Of a stretch of 37,985 nt of DNA, positions 26,694 through 35,836 are shown piece by piece. Position 1 is the first letter of the stretch, and every line of letters starts with the position of its first letter. Below the pieces are notes generated by a model. The model searched no databases. It was not told the origin of the DNA and was given only the letters and a program-made list of their open reading frames with translations. The position numbers and the translations under genes are program-made. Origin of the DNA: Muribaculaceae bacterium (GTDB lineage: Bacteria; Bacteroidota; Bacteroidia; Bacteroidales; Muribaculaceae); the NCBI GenBank assembly GCA_017443765.1, contig JAFSYB010000105.1:1-37985 (forward strand), written 5' to 3'.

Positions 26694-28184
26694 ATGACCG
26701 AAAAAATGAGCAATTTATTTGTATACAACACGCTCACGCGGCGCAAGGAGAAATTCACCCCGCTCAACGAGGGGCGCGTGGGCTTGTACGTGTGCGGTCC
26801 CACGGTGTACGGCGACCCACACCTGGGACACGCCCGGCCCGCCATCACCTTCGACATCCTGTTCCGCTATCTGCAGCACCTGGGCTACAAGGTGCGCTAT
26901 GTGCGCAACATCACCGATGTGGGGCACCTGGAACATGATGCCGATGAGGGCGAGGACAAAATCGCCAAGAAAGCCCGCCTCGAGCAGCTGGAACCCATGG
27001 AAGTGGCCGAGCACTACACCCGCCGCTACCACGCCGCCATGCAGGCGCTGAATGTGCTGCCGCCCAGCATCGAGCCGCACGCCACCGGACACATCATCGA
27101 GCAAATCGAGTTGGTGAAGGAAATCCTGGCCGCCGGCTATGCCTACGAGAGCAACGGCAGCGTGTATTTTGATGTCGAGAAGTTTGACCGCGACCACCAC
27201 TACGGCCGGCTCAGCGGCCGCAACCTCGACGAGGTGCGCAACGCCAGCCGCGAACTCGATGGCGTGGGCGAGAAGCGCAACCAGGTCGACTTCGCCCTCT
27301 GGAAAAAGGCGCAGCCCGAGCACATCATGCGCTGGCCGTCGCCCTGGAGCGACGGTTTCCCCGGCTGGCACTGCGAGTGCACCGCCATGGGACGCAAATA
27401 CCTGGGCAACCACTTCGACATCCACGGCGGCGGCATGGACCTGGTGTTCCCTCACCACGAGTGCGAGATTGCCCAGGCTGTGGCCTCGCAGGGCAACGAC
27501 ATGGTGCACTACTGGATGCACAACAACATGATTACCATCAATGGCCAAAAGATGGGCAAGTCGCTGGGCAACTTCATCACCCTGGAACAATTCTTCACTG
27601 GCGAGCACCCGGCCCTGGCGCAGCCCTACAGCCCGATGACCATCCGCTTCTTCATCCTCCAGGCCCACTACCGCGGCACGGTGGACTTCAGCAACGAAGC
27701 CCTGCAGGCAGCCGAGAAAGCCTACGACCGCATGATGGACGGCTGGCGCCGCCTGCAAAGCCTCAAGGCCGCCGGGCAGTCGTCGGTCGCGCTCGACGAC
27801 TACGCCGCCCGCTGTGCCGAGGCCATGGACGACGACCTGAACACCCCCATGGTGATTGCCACGCTCTTCGATGCCTGCCGCGTCATCAACCAGGCCAACG
27901 ACGGTGCCATCGCGCTGTCGCAGGCCGACATCGACACGCTGCGCACACTGATGCAGACCTACGCTTTCGATGTGCTGGGGTTGCGCGACAACGCCAGTGG
28001 CGACAGCGCCGGCGGCATCGACCTCACGCCTTACCAGAAAGCTGTGGACCTGCTCCTGGAGGTGCGCCGCAACGCCAAGGCCGCCAAGGACTGGGCCACC
28101 AGCGACCTGATTCGCGACCGCCTGGCGGCAGCCGGCTTCGATGTCAAGGACACCAAGGACGGCACCGAGTGGCGCGTGCGCTGA
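26694..28184 (+). CDS. cysS: Cysteinyl-tRNA synthetase
   Basis: A protein of 496 residues that charges tRNA-Cys. The HIGH motif is HLGH in DPHLGHARP (43-46), the KMSKS motif is KMGKS (about 287-291), and zinc ligands are visible as Cys 34 (YVCGPTVY), the cysteines in GWHCEC and His in FPHHECE. The start at 26694 directly abuts the previous stop; a second Met 4 codons later ([10 protein letters not shown]) is equally plausible. The gene is followed by a good terminator at 28213. Confidence 0.96.
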   Translation: MTEKMSNLFVYNTLTRRKEKFTPLNEGRVGLYVCGPTVYGDPHLGHARPAITFDILFRYLQHLGYKVRYVRNITDVGHLEHDADEGEDKIAKKARLEQLEPMEVAEHYTRRYHAAMQALNVLPPSIEPHATGHIIEQIELVKEILAAGYAYESNGSVYFDVEKFDRDHHYGRLSGRNLDEVRNASRELDGVGEKRNQVDFALWKKAQPEHIMRWPSPWSDGFPGWHCECTAMGRKYLGNHFDIHGGGMDLVFPHHECEIAQAVASQGNDMVHYWMHNNMITINGQKMGKSLGNFITLEQFFTGEHPALAQPYSPMTIRFFILQAHYRGTVDFSNEALQAAEKAYDRMMDGWRRLQSLKAAGQSSVALDDYAARCAEAMDDDLNTPMVIATLFDACRVINQANDGAIALSQADIDTLRTLMQTYAFDVLGLRDNASGDSAGGIDLTPYQKAVDLLLEVRRNAKAAKDWATSDLIRDRLAAAGFDVKDTKDGTEWRVR

Positions 28185-28212
28185 CCGCACAACGCACCGC
28201 GACAAGCACAAG

Positions 28213-28248
28213 AGTAGCGCAACCCGCAATGGGCTGCGCTACTTTTTT
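28213..28248 (+). terminator. Intrinsic terminator of cysS
   Basis: AGTAGCGCA (28213-28221) pairs with TGCGCTACT (28235-28243), with an inner CCC/GGG pair, and a run of six Ts follows. It lies between convergent genes; on the minus strand no T run follows it. Confidence 0.8.
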
Positions 28249-28310
28249 ATCCCGTGAAACTATAGGTGAATCCTATAATCCAGTTTGAGAAATTTTCAGG
28301 TTCTCGGCTC

Positions 28311-31300
28311 TTATTTCACTACTTTCGTTGTGGTGACTGTGCCGTCGGCGTGGCGTGTGATCACGATGTTCACGCCGTTGAACGGCTTGTCGCTCACGCG
28401 GCCGGTCGGGTCAACGTAGCGCACACCCTCACCATCGGCTGCCTGCAGGTCGCCAATGGCAGTGTAAACAGCCTCGGTGAACGTTGCGCCGAGTGCGACA
28501 GGCTGGCCAGGCATCTCAAACGTGTAGGTGTTCTCGTCCTCGCCCGGGGTGACAGGCACACTGGCACGGCGCAGCCCGGTGGGCTCGCTGGCTTCGGAGG
28601 TTTCCACGGTGAACGTGGCCACCTTGTAGCCCTCCTCGGGGGTGAGCACAACCTTCACGAGGGTGCGCTCGGCCACAGCAGCTCCGCTCTCAATCGGCGC
28701 ATCGTTGACATAGACAGCCATCTCACCATGCTCGGCAGTGGCAGCGAACGTGATAACGCTCTCCACAGCAGTTGCCTGGAGCACAACGTCCTTGGTCATG
28801 GTCTCGGTGATGTCGAGCGTCTCGGTGTAGGTCTCGAAGCCCTCGGCCTCGACGGTGAGCGTATAGCCCTCGCCGGCCTGGATAATCTCGACACTGTAGG
28901 CACCCTGGGCATCGGTGGTGGCCTGGTAGAGCTTGCCCTCCTGGGTGAAGCTCAGCTGGGCTCCCTCCACGGGGTTCTCACCGTCGGTGACGGTACCGCT
29001 CACAATGGCGGGCTCGCTCTCGACGTAGAGCACGATGGTGGGCAGGAAGGTCTTCAGGCTGGTCATGGCATCGGTGAGCGAGTTGATTTTGTCCTCTCCC
29101 ACCGGCGTCTGCTGCAAGTCGTGGCTCCAGACCTCGGACTGGTAGCGGTTGGCAACATCGGTGCCGTAGAACGGAATGCGCGGGTTCTTGTAGTTGTAGT
29201 TGTCATTGGTCAACACAATCTCCAGCGTATTGCCGTCATAAATGATGGGCTGGCTGAACGAGTAGGTCAGCTCGCCGTCGCGGGTGTTGTCGAAGGCCAC
29301 ATCGGGCTCGCCGCAATCGAACACCTGGGTGAGGCCGTCAAGGCTGATGGGCACCTCCTTGGCGTCGGTGAAGGTGGTCTTCTCGCTGTTCCCGGCCCAG
29401 ATGCGGATGTCGGGCATGTCGTAGGTGAAGTCGTTGGCCTTGTAGAGGAAGCCAATCTTCACAATCTTGTCACCGGCTTTCACCTGACCGGCGATGTCGT
29501 CGGCGGTGTAGAGGTACTTGCCACCGCTGTGGTAGTAGTACAGGCTGGCGTGCGGCATATACTCGTTGGTGACGGTACCCTCGTTGATGACGATACCGGC
29601 CACGGCGCTCTCCTCGTCAATGGTCACGGCAAGGGTGGCTCCGGCCACACTGTAGTCGTCGGCGGTGGCCACAACCTGCAGGTTGTGGGTGCCAGCTTCG
29701 CGAGGCATATAGGTGAACGTGAGTGCGGTCTCGCCCTCGAGGTTGGCAACCTCTTGGGTCTCAACGACGGTCTCGCCGTCCATCAGGCTCACGCTGAAGC
29801 TGTCGGCCTCAGGTTTCATGTTGGTGAGCGTGGCGGTGTAGGTGGCTGCCTTGTTCACCATGCCCGTGACGGGGCCGGCGAAGTCGGTAATCATCGCGTC
29901 GTGCGCCAGCACGGCGGGCGTGCCGCCATAGATATCGTCGAACGCGGCGCCGTAGGCCTCGAGCTTGAAGTAATAGATTCCCTCGTCAGGCAGGGTGAGC
30001 GTGCAGTTGGTGTACTCGTTGCGGGTGGTGGTCACGCCATCGAGGGCAGTCCAGTCCACACGGTTGGTCGAGTAAGCCACGGCGACACTCGAGCCAATCG
30101 ACACGCCGTAGGTGGTCAGGTGCAGGTCGAGGCCGGTCTCGGCGTTGAACTCCACGGCGGGCGTGATCATCTCATCGTCGCTGTAGTTGTAGGTCGAGAT
30201 ATAGGCCACTTTCTTGTTATAGGTGTCGTCGGCATTGCCAAAGGTGGACGAGCCGCGGTCGCTGAACTGGTAGCTTGCACCCACAATCCACGTGGCATCG
30301 AGTTCGTCCTCGAAGTCCTCGTAGAAGGTAGTCTCGGCCAGGCAGGCAGCGTGTGCGGCCACGGTGAAGTCGCCGGCGTTGGTGGCGATGGTGGCCACGG
30401 TACCGTCGAACACGCCCGGCGTGTCGAAGGTGGCAGTGACAGCCACTTGCTGGTCGCCCTCGATGGTGCCGCTCAGCGGCGCAACGGTCACGCCCTGGGC
30501 GGGAGTGATTTCATAGGTGAGCGGCGCAGTGCCCTTGTTGGCCAGCGCAAAGCTCATCGTGCGCGAGCCGCGGAACACACCCACGTCGGTCTTCTCGGGC
30601 AGGGCGGTGGTGCCATCGGCCTGATAAAGGGCGGCAACGGGCACCAGGGCGCGCAGGGTGATGTAGTCGGTCTGTGCGTAGCTGGCGTTCATGTCCTCGG
30701 TCACCACAAAGCGAACCTGCTGCGAGGGCTGAAGGTCGGCCGGGGCGTAGTCAAACTCCACGAGCTGCTCGGCGGTGACACCCTGTGCAAGGGCGTTGCC
30801 GGGGATGGTGGCAATCGCGCTGTCCAAGTCGGTGGCGTTATACACCAGCAGGTTGTAGTCGCCGGCGGCCACATCGGTGAGGCCATTGTTGGTCACCGTG
30901 GTATTGAAGGCGAAGTGCGCGACGCCCTCGGAACTGGCAGTGACCTCGGTGGGCACGTCGGCCAGGCCGTCGATGCGCACGCTGGGAGCCATAATCACAG
31001 CATCGGCTGCAAAAAAGTCCATCTCGGCATATCCCATGAGGATGGCCACGCGGCCGCTCTCGGCCATGTTGAACGTGCCATAGCTCCACTCGTCGGCGCT
31101 CATGGCGGGAATCCAGTTCACGCTCACCTCGCTGCCGGCCGAGCCAGTCGAGGCCAGGATGGTGCCCTCCTCGTCCACGTTGAACACGCGGAAGCGGTTG
31201 CTTGTGTACTGATAGCTGGTGTGCTTGGCGGTGATGAACACGTCGCCCTGAATCTCGGGCGAAATCAGGTAGTAGAGGTAGCTCACATAGTCCTCGCGGC

Positions 31301-33158
31301 TCGACACCTTGTCAAACGCGATGGCCTTGCCGCCACCGTCCACGTCCATCACATCAATGCCGTAGTCGCTCTCGACATAGTTGCCGGCGGTGACGTTGTT
31401 GAGCGTGGTGCCTTGCACCCTCACGGCTTTCCAGCCGGCGGGAATCTTGGCTTCGGCAGTGATGGCGTCGAAAGTCTCCTGATAGCCGGTGGGCACGGCC
31501 AGTCCGCTGCCGGTGAGGGTCACGGTCTGGGTGCCGGCCTGGCCGCCATCAATAGTGAGCGTGGCGGTGAACTCGCCGCCAGCGGTGGGAGCAAAGGTCA
31601 CGGGCACCAGGACATTGTCGGCCGATGCCACCTCGGCGGGGGTGTAGGCAGTCGAGAACGGAGCCTCAAGGCCCGATGCTGCGGGCGTGATGGCCTGCGT
31701 GCCGCTGTTGGTCACTTTCACGTTGAGCGTCTTGCTGCCACCCACAACCACGGTGCCAAAGTCGAGGCTCTCGACATTCACACTCATGGCGTAGTCCTGC
31801 GGCTCGGCATAGGCGATTTTCACCTTGGGCAGGAACTGCGCGCTGGTGCTGCGGGAGTAAGCCGTGGCATAGTCCATCGACTCGCCGTAGAAATACAGGT
31901 GCTGGTAGTTGCCCTTCGTGTTCACATTCGTGCCGAAGGCCAGGTTGCCGCCGGAATAGGTCAGCGGTGTGTCGAACACAAACGTCAACTCTTGTCCACC
32001 GGCGGTCAAGGCGCCTTTCCACACCTCGGCAAGGTCGTCGACAGTGGCCGAGAGGGCGGCAGCATTCTCGGTCTCGCCGGCATAGAACGACAACTCGCCA
32101 CCCGTGAGGGTGATGTTGGAATTGGTGTAGAACGTCACGCTGGTGATTTGCTTGCCCACCAACGCCGAGAGTTCCGACGACGGATAGACGAAACGAGTCT
32201 TCGTGTTCGCCGTGTCGTAATAATAGCCATAGATGGGCACCGTCTCGTTAGTAGTGGTGCCATCACACAGCATGAGCGACATGGCTGCGCTGCCGGTAAG
32301 TGCCACCGAGAACGTGCCTGCCGCGCCGCAGTCGATAGTCATCGTGCCGGTGTACTCGCCCACCTCGGTGGGGTTGAACGTCACGGGGATGGTCATCGTG
32401 GCACCGCTTGCCAGCTCGGCTGGGGTGTAGGTGGTGCTGAACGGGTCTGCCAGGCCGCTCACCGTGGGGGTGACGGCATTGGTGCCCTTGTTCTTCAGCG
32501 TCACGTTGAGCGTTTTGCTGGTGTTCACACCCAGCTCGCCAAAGGCCACACTCTCGTCCGACACCTGCACCAGGTAGTCGGGCTTCTCGCCAGCGGTGTA
32601 GTCAAACGTGGTCTTGGGCAGGAAAGTCTGCGCACTGCCGGCGCTGTTCACACTGCAATTCACGCCCTGGCTTTCGCCGTACCAGTAGGTGCGGGGATAG
32701 TTGTCGCCTTTCGTAGCAATGACAATCTGGATGGCCAGGTTGCCGTCGGTGTACTCAAAGGGCGTGTCGAGCGTGATTACATACTCGGCGGCTCCTGTGG
32801 CAGGCGTGCCTGTGTAGCAGTCGGTGAGCCCCGAGGCAATCTTTCCGCTTACCGTGGTCTGCTCCACCTCGCCCATTTGCACGGTGATGGAGCCGCCCTG
32901 GAACGCAACAGATGCGTTGGCATAGAACGTGAGTGAATTAATCGTGCCATTGGCCATGCTCTCCAGCATACTGGCTGGGAAAATCATGGTCGATGTGTTG
33001 TTCTGTGTGTCCCAGTAGTAGCCGTAGATGGGCACATACTGGTTAGTTGTGCCTGTGCCTTCACACACGGTGAGGGTCTCGCCTCTCGCCCATGCCGACG
33101 CGCACAGCACGCAGAGCAACAAGCACAGTCGTTGAATAACGCTTGGTCTCATAAGCAT
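28311..33158 (-). CDS. Large secreted multidomain protein with Hydin-like Ig repeats and a C-terminal sorting-like tail
   Basis: A protein of 1615 residues with a signal peptide (LCLLLCVLCASAWA). Three copies of a beta-sandwich module of about 160 residues, with YGYYW-like and NSLTFY-like strands ending in FLPKTTF-like segments, lie near residues 35-195, 295-460 and 1165-1340. Hydin/ASPM-type Ig domains (SLDFGTVVVGGSKTLNVKVTNSG and relatives) follow the first two modules, and another lies near 860-950. A carboxypeptidase-regulatory-like domain (VSGTVTDGENPVEGAQLSF) lies near 1385-1460. The C-terminus RYVDPTGRVSDKPFNGVNIV resembles the tail domains of type IX-like secreted proteins. No catalytic motif is seen, so adhesion or structure is more likely. 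An alternative start is Met 3 (33152). Confidence 0.85.
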   Translation of the reverse strand: MLMRPSVIQRLCLLLCVLCASAWARGETLTVCEGTGTTNQYVPIYGYYWDTQNNTSTMIFPASMLESMANGTINSLTFYANASVAFQGGSITVQMGEVEQTTVSGKIASGLTDCYTGTPATGAAEYVITLDTPFEYTDGNLAIQIVIATKGDNYPRTYWYGESQGVNCSVNSAGSAQTFLPKTTFDYTAGEKPDYLVQVSDESVAFGELGVNTSKTLNVTLKNKGTNAVTPTVSGLADPFSTTYTPAELASGATMTIPVTFNPTEVGEYTGTMTIDCGAAGTFSVALTGSAAMSLMLCDGTTTNETVPIYGYYYDTANTKTRFVYPSSELSALVGKQITSVTFYTNSNITLTGGELSFYAGETENAAALSATVDDLAEVWKGALTAGGQELTFVFDTPLTYSGGNLAFGTNVNTKGNYQHLYFYGESMDYATAYSRSTSAQFLPKVKIAYAEPQDYAMSVNVESLDFGTVVVGGSKTLNVKVTNSGTQAITPAASGLEAPFSTAYTPAEVASADNVLVPVTFAPTAGGEFTATLTIDGGQAGTQTVTLTGSGLAVPTGYQETFDAITAEAKIPAGWKAVRVQGTTLNNVTAGNYVESDYGIDVMDVDGGGKAIAFDKVSSREDYVSYLYYLISPEIQGDVFITAKHTSYQYTSNRFRVFNVDEEGTILASTGSAGSEVSVNWIPAMSADEWSYGTFNMAESGRVAILMGYAEMDFFAADAVIMAPSVRIDGLADVPTEVTASSEGVAHFAFNTTVTNNGLTDVAAGDYNLLVYNATDLDSAIATIPGNALAQGVTAEQLVEFDYAPADLQPSQQVRFVVTEDMNASYAQTDYITLRALVPVAALYQADGTTALPEKTDVGVFRGSRTMSFALANKGTAPLTYEITPAQGVTVAPLSGTIEGDQQVAVTATFDTPGVFDGTVATIATNAGDFTVAAHAACLAETTFYEDFEDELDATWIVGASYQFSDRGSSTFGNADDTYNKKVAYISTYNYSDDEMITPAVEFNAETGLDLHLTTYGVSIGSSVAVAYSTNRVDWTALDGVTTTRNEYTNCTLTLPDEGIYYFKLEAYGAAFDDIYGGTPAVLAHDAMITDFAGPVTGMVNKAATYTATLTNMKPEADSFSVSLMDGETVVETQEVANLEGETALTFTYMPREAGTHNLQVVATADDYSVAGATLAVTIDEESAVAGIVINEGTVTNEYMPHASLYYYHSGGKYLYTADDIAGQVKAGDKIVKIGFLYKANDFTYDMPDIRIWAGNSEKTTFTDAKEVPISLDGLTQVFDCGEPDVAFDNTRDGELTYSFSQPIIYDGNTLEIVLTNDNYNYKNPRIPFYGTDVANRYQSEVWSHDLQQTPVGEDKINSLTDAMTSLKTFLPTIVLYVESEPAIVSGTVTDGENPVEGAQLSFTQEGKLYQATTDAQGAYSVEIIQAGEGYTLTVEAEGFETYTETLDITETMTKDVVLQATAVESVITFAATAEHGEMAVYVNDAPIESGAAVAERTLVKVVLTPEEGYKVATFTVETSEASEPTGLRRASVPVTPGEDENTYTFEMPGQPVALGATFTEAVYTAIGDLQAADGEGVRYVDPTGRVSDKPFNGVNIVITRHADGTVTTTKVVK

Positions 33159-33201
33159 AAATGTTTAAGTTAATAAATAAAGAAAGTAAGTATATCGGCT
33201 G

Positions 33202-33232
33202 CAAATTTACGACAAGATTTCGGTTTGTGCAA
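33202..33232 (-). promoter_or_regulatory. Promoter of the 1615-residue secreted protein
   Basis: The minus strand has TTGC (33229-33232), 19 bases and TAAATTTG (33202-33209), 44 bases before the ATG. This is a full consensus match. Confidence 0.66.
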
Positions 33233-33557
33233 GAAACAGTGGTAATATAGACGGTTCTATAAATCACAAAATAAGCGGCTCTATAACGGATAGTATGGAT
33301 AGCTTCATGCCCTACCGCCTTTTGGTGGCGCGCATGGTGCCGAGACAGAACGACTAATGATGAAGACAACCTGAACAACTCCTTAAATTCGCCTAATTCG
33401 TGCAATTCGCATTGAGCATGAATTACCCACACAATAAGAGTCCAATAAGTAATGTGTAGTTGGAATAAATCAAGCTGCACTCAGCAATTGAAGTGTCTTT
33501 CACGCACAAAAACAGCGAGGCCGAAATGTTAATTTTTTGTCAGATGCGACAAAAAAT
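33233..33557. other. AT-rich spacer between divergent promoters
   Basis: About 325 bases between the secreted-protein promoter and the tRNA-Leu promoter. It is AT-rich, with no recognisable gene, RNA or strong hairpin. Confidence 0.5.
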
Positions 33558-33588
33558 TTGGCCATGTCTGAAAAAAGCCGTACCTTTG
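33558..33588 (+). promoter_or_regulatory. Promoter of tRNA-Leu
   Basis: TTGG (33558-33561), 19 bases and TACCTTTG (33581-33588). It is a full consensus match, 12 bases before the tRNA. Confidence 0.7.
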
Positions 33589-33600
33589 CAGCCGCTACAA

Positions 33601-33684
33601 GCCCAGATGGCGGAATCGGTAGACGCGTTGGTCTCAAACACCAATGGGGTAACACCCGTGCCGGTTCGACCCCGGCTCTGGGTA
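33601..33684 (+). tRNA. tRNA-Leu (anticodon CAA)
   Basis: An 84-base class II tRNA. The acceptor GCCCAGA pairs with TCTGGGT, with discriminator A. The anticodon stem TTGGT/ACCAA encloses CTCAAAC with anticodon CAA. There is a long variable arm, and the T stem GCCGG/CCGGC encloses TTCGACC. Leucine tRNA genes are known integration targets for Bacteroides mobilizable elements such as NBU1. The foreign-looking segment starts shortly after this gene. Confidence 0.94.
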
Positions 33685-33689
33685 CAAAT

Positions 33690-33731
33690 ATAGGCTGTTA
33701 ATCGCTTGATTTTCAGCCTATTTTTATTTTT
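33690..33731 (+). terminator. Terminator after tRNA-Leu
   Basis: ATAGGCTG (33690-33697) pairs with CAGCCTAT (33714-33721), with a 16-base loop and a T-rich run after. Confidence 0.65.
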
Positions 33732-34105
33732 CAATAAGCAACCAATAAGCAAAAACCAACACAATACCTCATTTTCACCCTCAAAATTGCCTCATTTGTG
33801 GCGGTCGCTGGGTTCAACATCGGCGGCGGTGGATTGTGCCAGCGGTTGAGGGTGGCGCCTCATCGCCTCGGCGAGGGTTGATGTGTTGAGGTCGGGGCGG
33901 CTGGCGGTGCTGGGGTGCTGCTTTCCACCTGTGGCGAGGTGTGACGGCGAGGCACAAAAGAAACAGGGCAAAACCTAATCGGCTCGCCCTGTCGCTATCG
34001 TCAGCCTGTTGCCCACTCGCTGGCTATGTGGCTTTGCCTGTCGCTCGGTGTTGCCTGTGGTGGCTCACTCGCTGGCGGCGGCAAAACTCGCTCGCTCGGT
34101 GTTGC
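33732..34105. other. Gene-free left flank of the tRNA-Leu-associated element
   Basis: About 370 bases with no supported gene. From about 33790 the sequence takes on the word use of the element (frequent GGCGG, TCGCTGG and CTCGC). The left junction therefore lies somewhere between the tRNA 3' end and about 33860; the last GCGC is at 33855. Confidence 0.45.
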
Positions 34106-34474
34106 TCATCGGCTGGCGGCTATCTTGTTCACAATATCGCTTACAGCCTCTTTGCAATATTCAATCTCATCGGCACTGGTGCTGGGATTAACAAAACTCT
34201 CATACATCGGTAGCAATCCCAAAACCGATAAAAAACGCTTGGCGGCGTTTAGTTCCTCGGTGGCGGCGGCGTACATCTCTGTAATTTGTTTCTCGCTGTC
34301 GTGTTGGATTTTGTAGAGGTCTAATAACGCTCTCTCTCGCTCGGTGATGGCGGTTGCTGGGGCTTGGCGGCGGTAGTGGCTGGGGCGGCGGTGGCTGTTG
34401 CCCTGTCGCTGGTTCATCGGCTGGCGAGGCTCACCGCTGGCGGCGGCTCGCTTGGTTCTTTTTCTTTTGCTCAT
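34106..34474 (-). CDS. Small protein of unknown function, basic N-terminus
   Basis: A protein of 122 residues that I do not recognise. The first ~45 residues are strongly basic and low in complexity (MSKRKRTKRAAASGEPRQP...), suggesting nucleic-acid contact. The rest (ITERERALLDLYKIQHDSEKQITEMYAAATEELNAAKRFLSVLG, about 42-86) is predicted helical, possibly a coiled coil. It is the last gene of the minus-strand series in the element, nearest to tRNA-Leu. A TACCTTTG-like box is at 34628-34635, without a matching -33 box. Confidence 0.55.
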   Translation of the reverse strand: MSKRKRTKRAAASGEPRQPMNQRQGNSHRRPSHYRRQAPATAITERERALLDLYKIQHDSEKQITEMYAAATEELNAAKRFLSVLGLLPMYESFVNPSTSADEIEYCKEAVSDIVNKIAASR

Positions 34475-34713
34475 ATCTTTAACGTTTAAGGAAACAAAAT
34501 GCCCCCTGTTTAGGTGTCCTCGGTCGTTAAAGTAACCGTGTGGGTGTTTCCACTACCACCACCATACAAAGGGCAAAATTATACCATTACAACCGCTTGG
34601 GGCGGTCGCTCAAACTTTTAGGTGCTGCAAAGGTAGCGTTTTTTCCTCAACCGCCAGCACGCCGCCGCCGTTTTTTTGTGCTTTGTCGCTGTTTTTTGTG
34701 GTCGCTATCGCTG

Positions 34714-34929
34714 TTAGTGCTTACAATATAAACACAAACCTAACCGCTGCACTCGCTTACAGGTGTCGGGGTGGGTGGCTTTTGTGAGGCGGTCTAACTC
34801 GCTCTCAATTTCCTCGGCTGTGGCGGTATCATAGGAAAGCCAGCCCCTCAACTCATCATCTTCAATATAACCACGCTGCAAAGCCTGTAACAGCGTTATT
34901 TTTTTCTCCCTGTCAAGTTCAATCCTCAT
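34714..34929 (-). CDS. Small unknown protein with a C-terminal cysteine pair
   Basis: A protein of 71 residues. It starts MRIELDREKKITLLQALQRGYIEDDELRGWL and ends CKRVQRLGLCLYCKH, which contains three cysteines that may bind a metal. I do not recognise the family. It overlaps the preceding gene by 11 bases, which supports it being real and translationally coupled. Confidence 0.55.
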   Translation of the reverse strand: MRIELDREKKITLLQALQRGYIEDDELRGWLSYDTATAEEIESELDRLTKATHPDTCKRVQRLGLCLYCKH

Positions 34930-35206
34930 CGCCTAAATTGTTTGAAATCTCATTTATAACGCTGGTTAATTGCTCATCGGTGAGGTGGGCTATATCAATA
35001 CTTTGTGCCTGTTGTTTTGGGATTATATATTGCATTAACTTTTCAAGTATTATTAGCCTGTCTTTGGGTTCTAACGCTTTCAAATCCCTCACCATTTGGC
35101 GGCGGTTCTTATCAATCACCTCGCCAATAAACGCCCTCACGCTCTTTGTTACTTTGTTAGGCACGCCCTTTGGTCTGCCGTTTGGGTTGTTGGTCTTACC
35201 TTTCAT
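34919..35206 (-). CDS. Small phage-type protein with NPNGRPKG motif (DUF5681-like)
   Basis: A protein of 95 residues. The N-terminal NNPNGRPKGVPNKVTKSVRAFIG (about 5-27) is a motif seen in phage and mobile-element DNA-binding proteins, including some terminase-associated small proteins. The rest is helical with no catalytic motif. It lies 21 bases after the helix-turn-helix gene at 35228 and overlaps the next gene by 11 bases, so three genes form one unit. The function is unknown. Confidence 0.6.
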   Translation of the reverse strand: MKGKTNNPNGRPKGVPNKVTKSVRAFIGEVIDKNRRQMVRDLKALEPKDRLIILEKLMQYIIPKQQAQSIDIAHLTDEQLTSVINEISNNLGDED

Positions 35207-35227
35207 CTTTGTAAATCTTTGTTGTTT

Positions 35228-35737
35228 TCAAACATCGGCTTTCTCACTTAACCCCAACTCTTTAAGGGCTTGGCGGTAGGCTTTATCGTTGAGGCTGGTT
35301 GTTGGTAGGTCAAAAATTGGCTCGGTGTGCTGGGCTTTCAAAACCTCTCTCACATCGGTAGCCCCCACCTCTACCGCCTCAACCTTTTCAAGCAACCAAA
35401 TAGCGGCTTTCAACCGTGTTGCCTCGCCCCCTGTCTGCATTAACTCTCTAACGGTGTCAACCGCCTCGGCGTGCAAGCCAAACAGGGCGTTTCTCACCTC
35501 GGCTTTATAGTCGCTGCATTGCTGGTTATAGAAACATTGAAACGGCAAACTCTCTTGCCATTTATACAGCGTGCCTCGGTTGATATTCAACCGCTGGGCG
35601 GTCGCTGTGTAACTCTCACCGCTCGCCAACAATATACAGGCTTGCTCTTGCTGGGGCGTTAACCCTGTCGCTGGCGATATTGTTGCATTTTGTTCATTTT
35701 TGTTGCCCTCGGTCGGGGCGGTCTTTCTCTCTCTCAT
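35228..35737 (-). CDS. Helix-turn-helix protein, terminase small subunit-like
   Basis: A protein of 169 residues. The segment LTPQQEQACILLASGESYTATAQRLNINRGTLYKWQ (about 27-62) is a clear helix-turn-helix of the kind found in phage terminase small subunits and related DNA-binding proteins. A helical region follows (AVDTVRELMQTGGEATRLKAAIWLLEKVE), also common in that group. No large terminase gene is present in the window, so DNA packaging is only a possibility and regulation is an alternative. A dyad operator module lies at 35774-35808, just upstream. Confidence 0.65.
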   Translation of the reverse strand: MRERKTAPTEGNKNEQNATISPATGLTPQQEQACILLASGESYTATAQRLNINRGTLYKWQESLPFQCFYNQQCSDYKAEVRNALFGLHAEAVDTVRELMQTGGEATRLKAAIWLLEKVEAVEVGATDVREVLKAQHTEPIFDLPTTSLNDKAYRQALKELGLSEKADV

Positions 35738-35773
35738 CGGTGTTGCTGTTGCTGGTTTAACATCATCTTGAAA

Positions 35774-35808
35774 TTACCAAATTAGTAATTCTTGACAACT
35801 TAATATAG
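35774..35808 (-). promoter_or_regulatory. Operator-promoter module upstream of the terminase-like gene
   Basis: The dyad TTACCAAATTAGTAAT (35774-35789) is followed after one base by CTTGACAACTTAATATAG (35791-35808). The same two-part module occurs at 36785-36819. On the minus strand the dyad sits between a TTG box and TAATTT 19 bases apart, so a protein bound here could block the promoter. Confidence 0.6.
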
Positions 35809-35836
35809 AGGCAATTTGAAAAACAGGGCGGCGGTG

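Noticed and set aside
28266..32936. A 1556-codon open frame on the plus strand
   Set aside because: It lies wholly antisense to the 1615-residue secreted protein, which has a signal peptide, domains and a promoter. The plus-strand translation is glycine-, histidine- and valine-rich without motifs, as expected from the reverse of GC-biased codons.
35228..35737. Calling the element a complete prophage
   Set aside because: Only a small-terminase-like protein is present; there is no large terminase, portal, capsid, tail or lysis gene among the visible genes.
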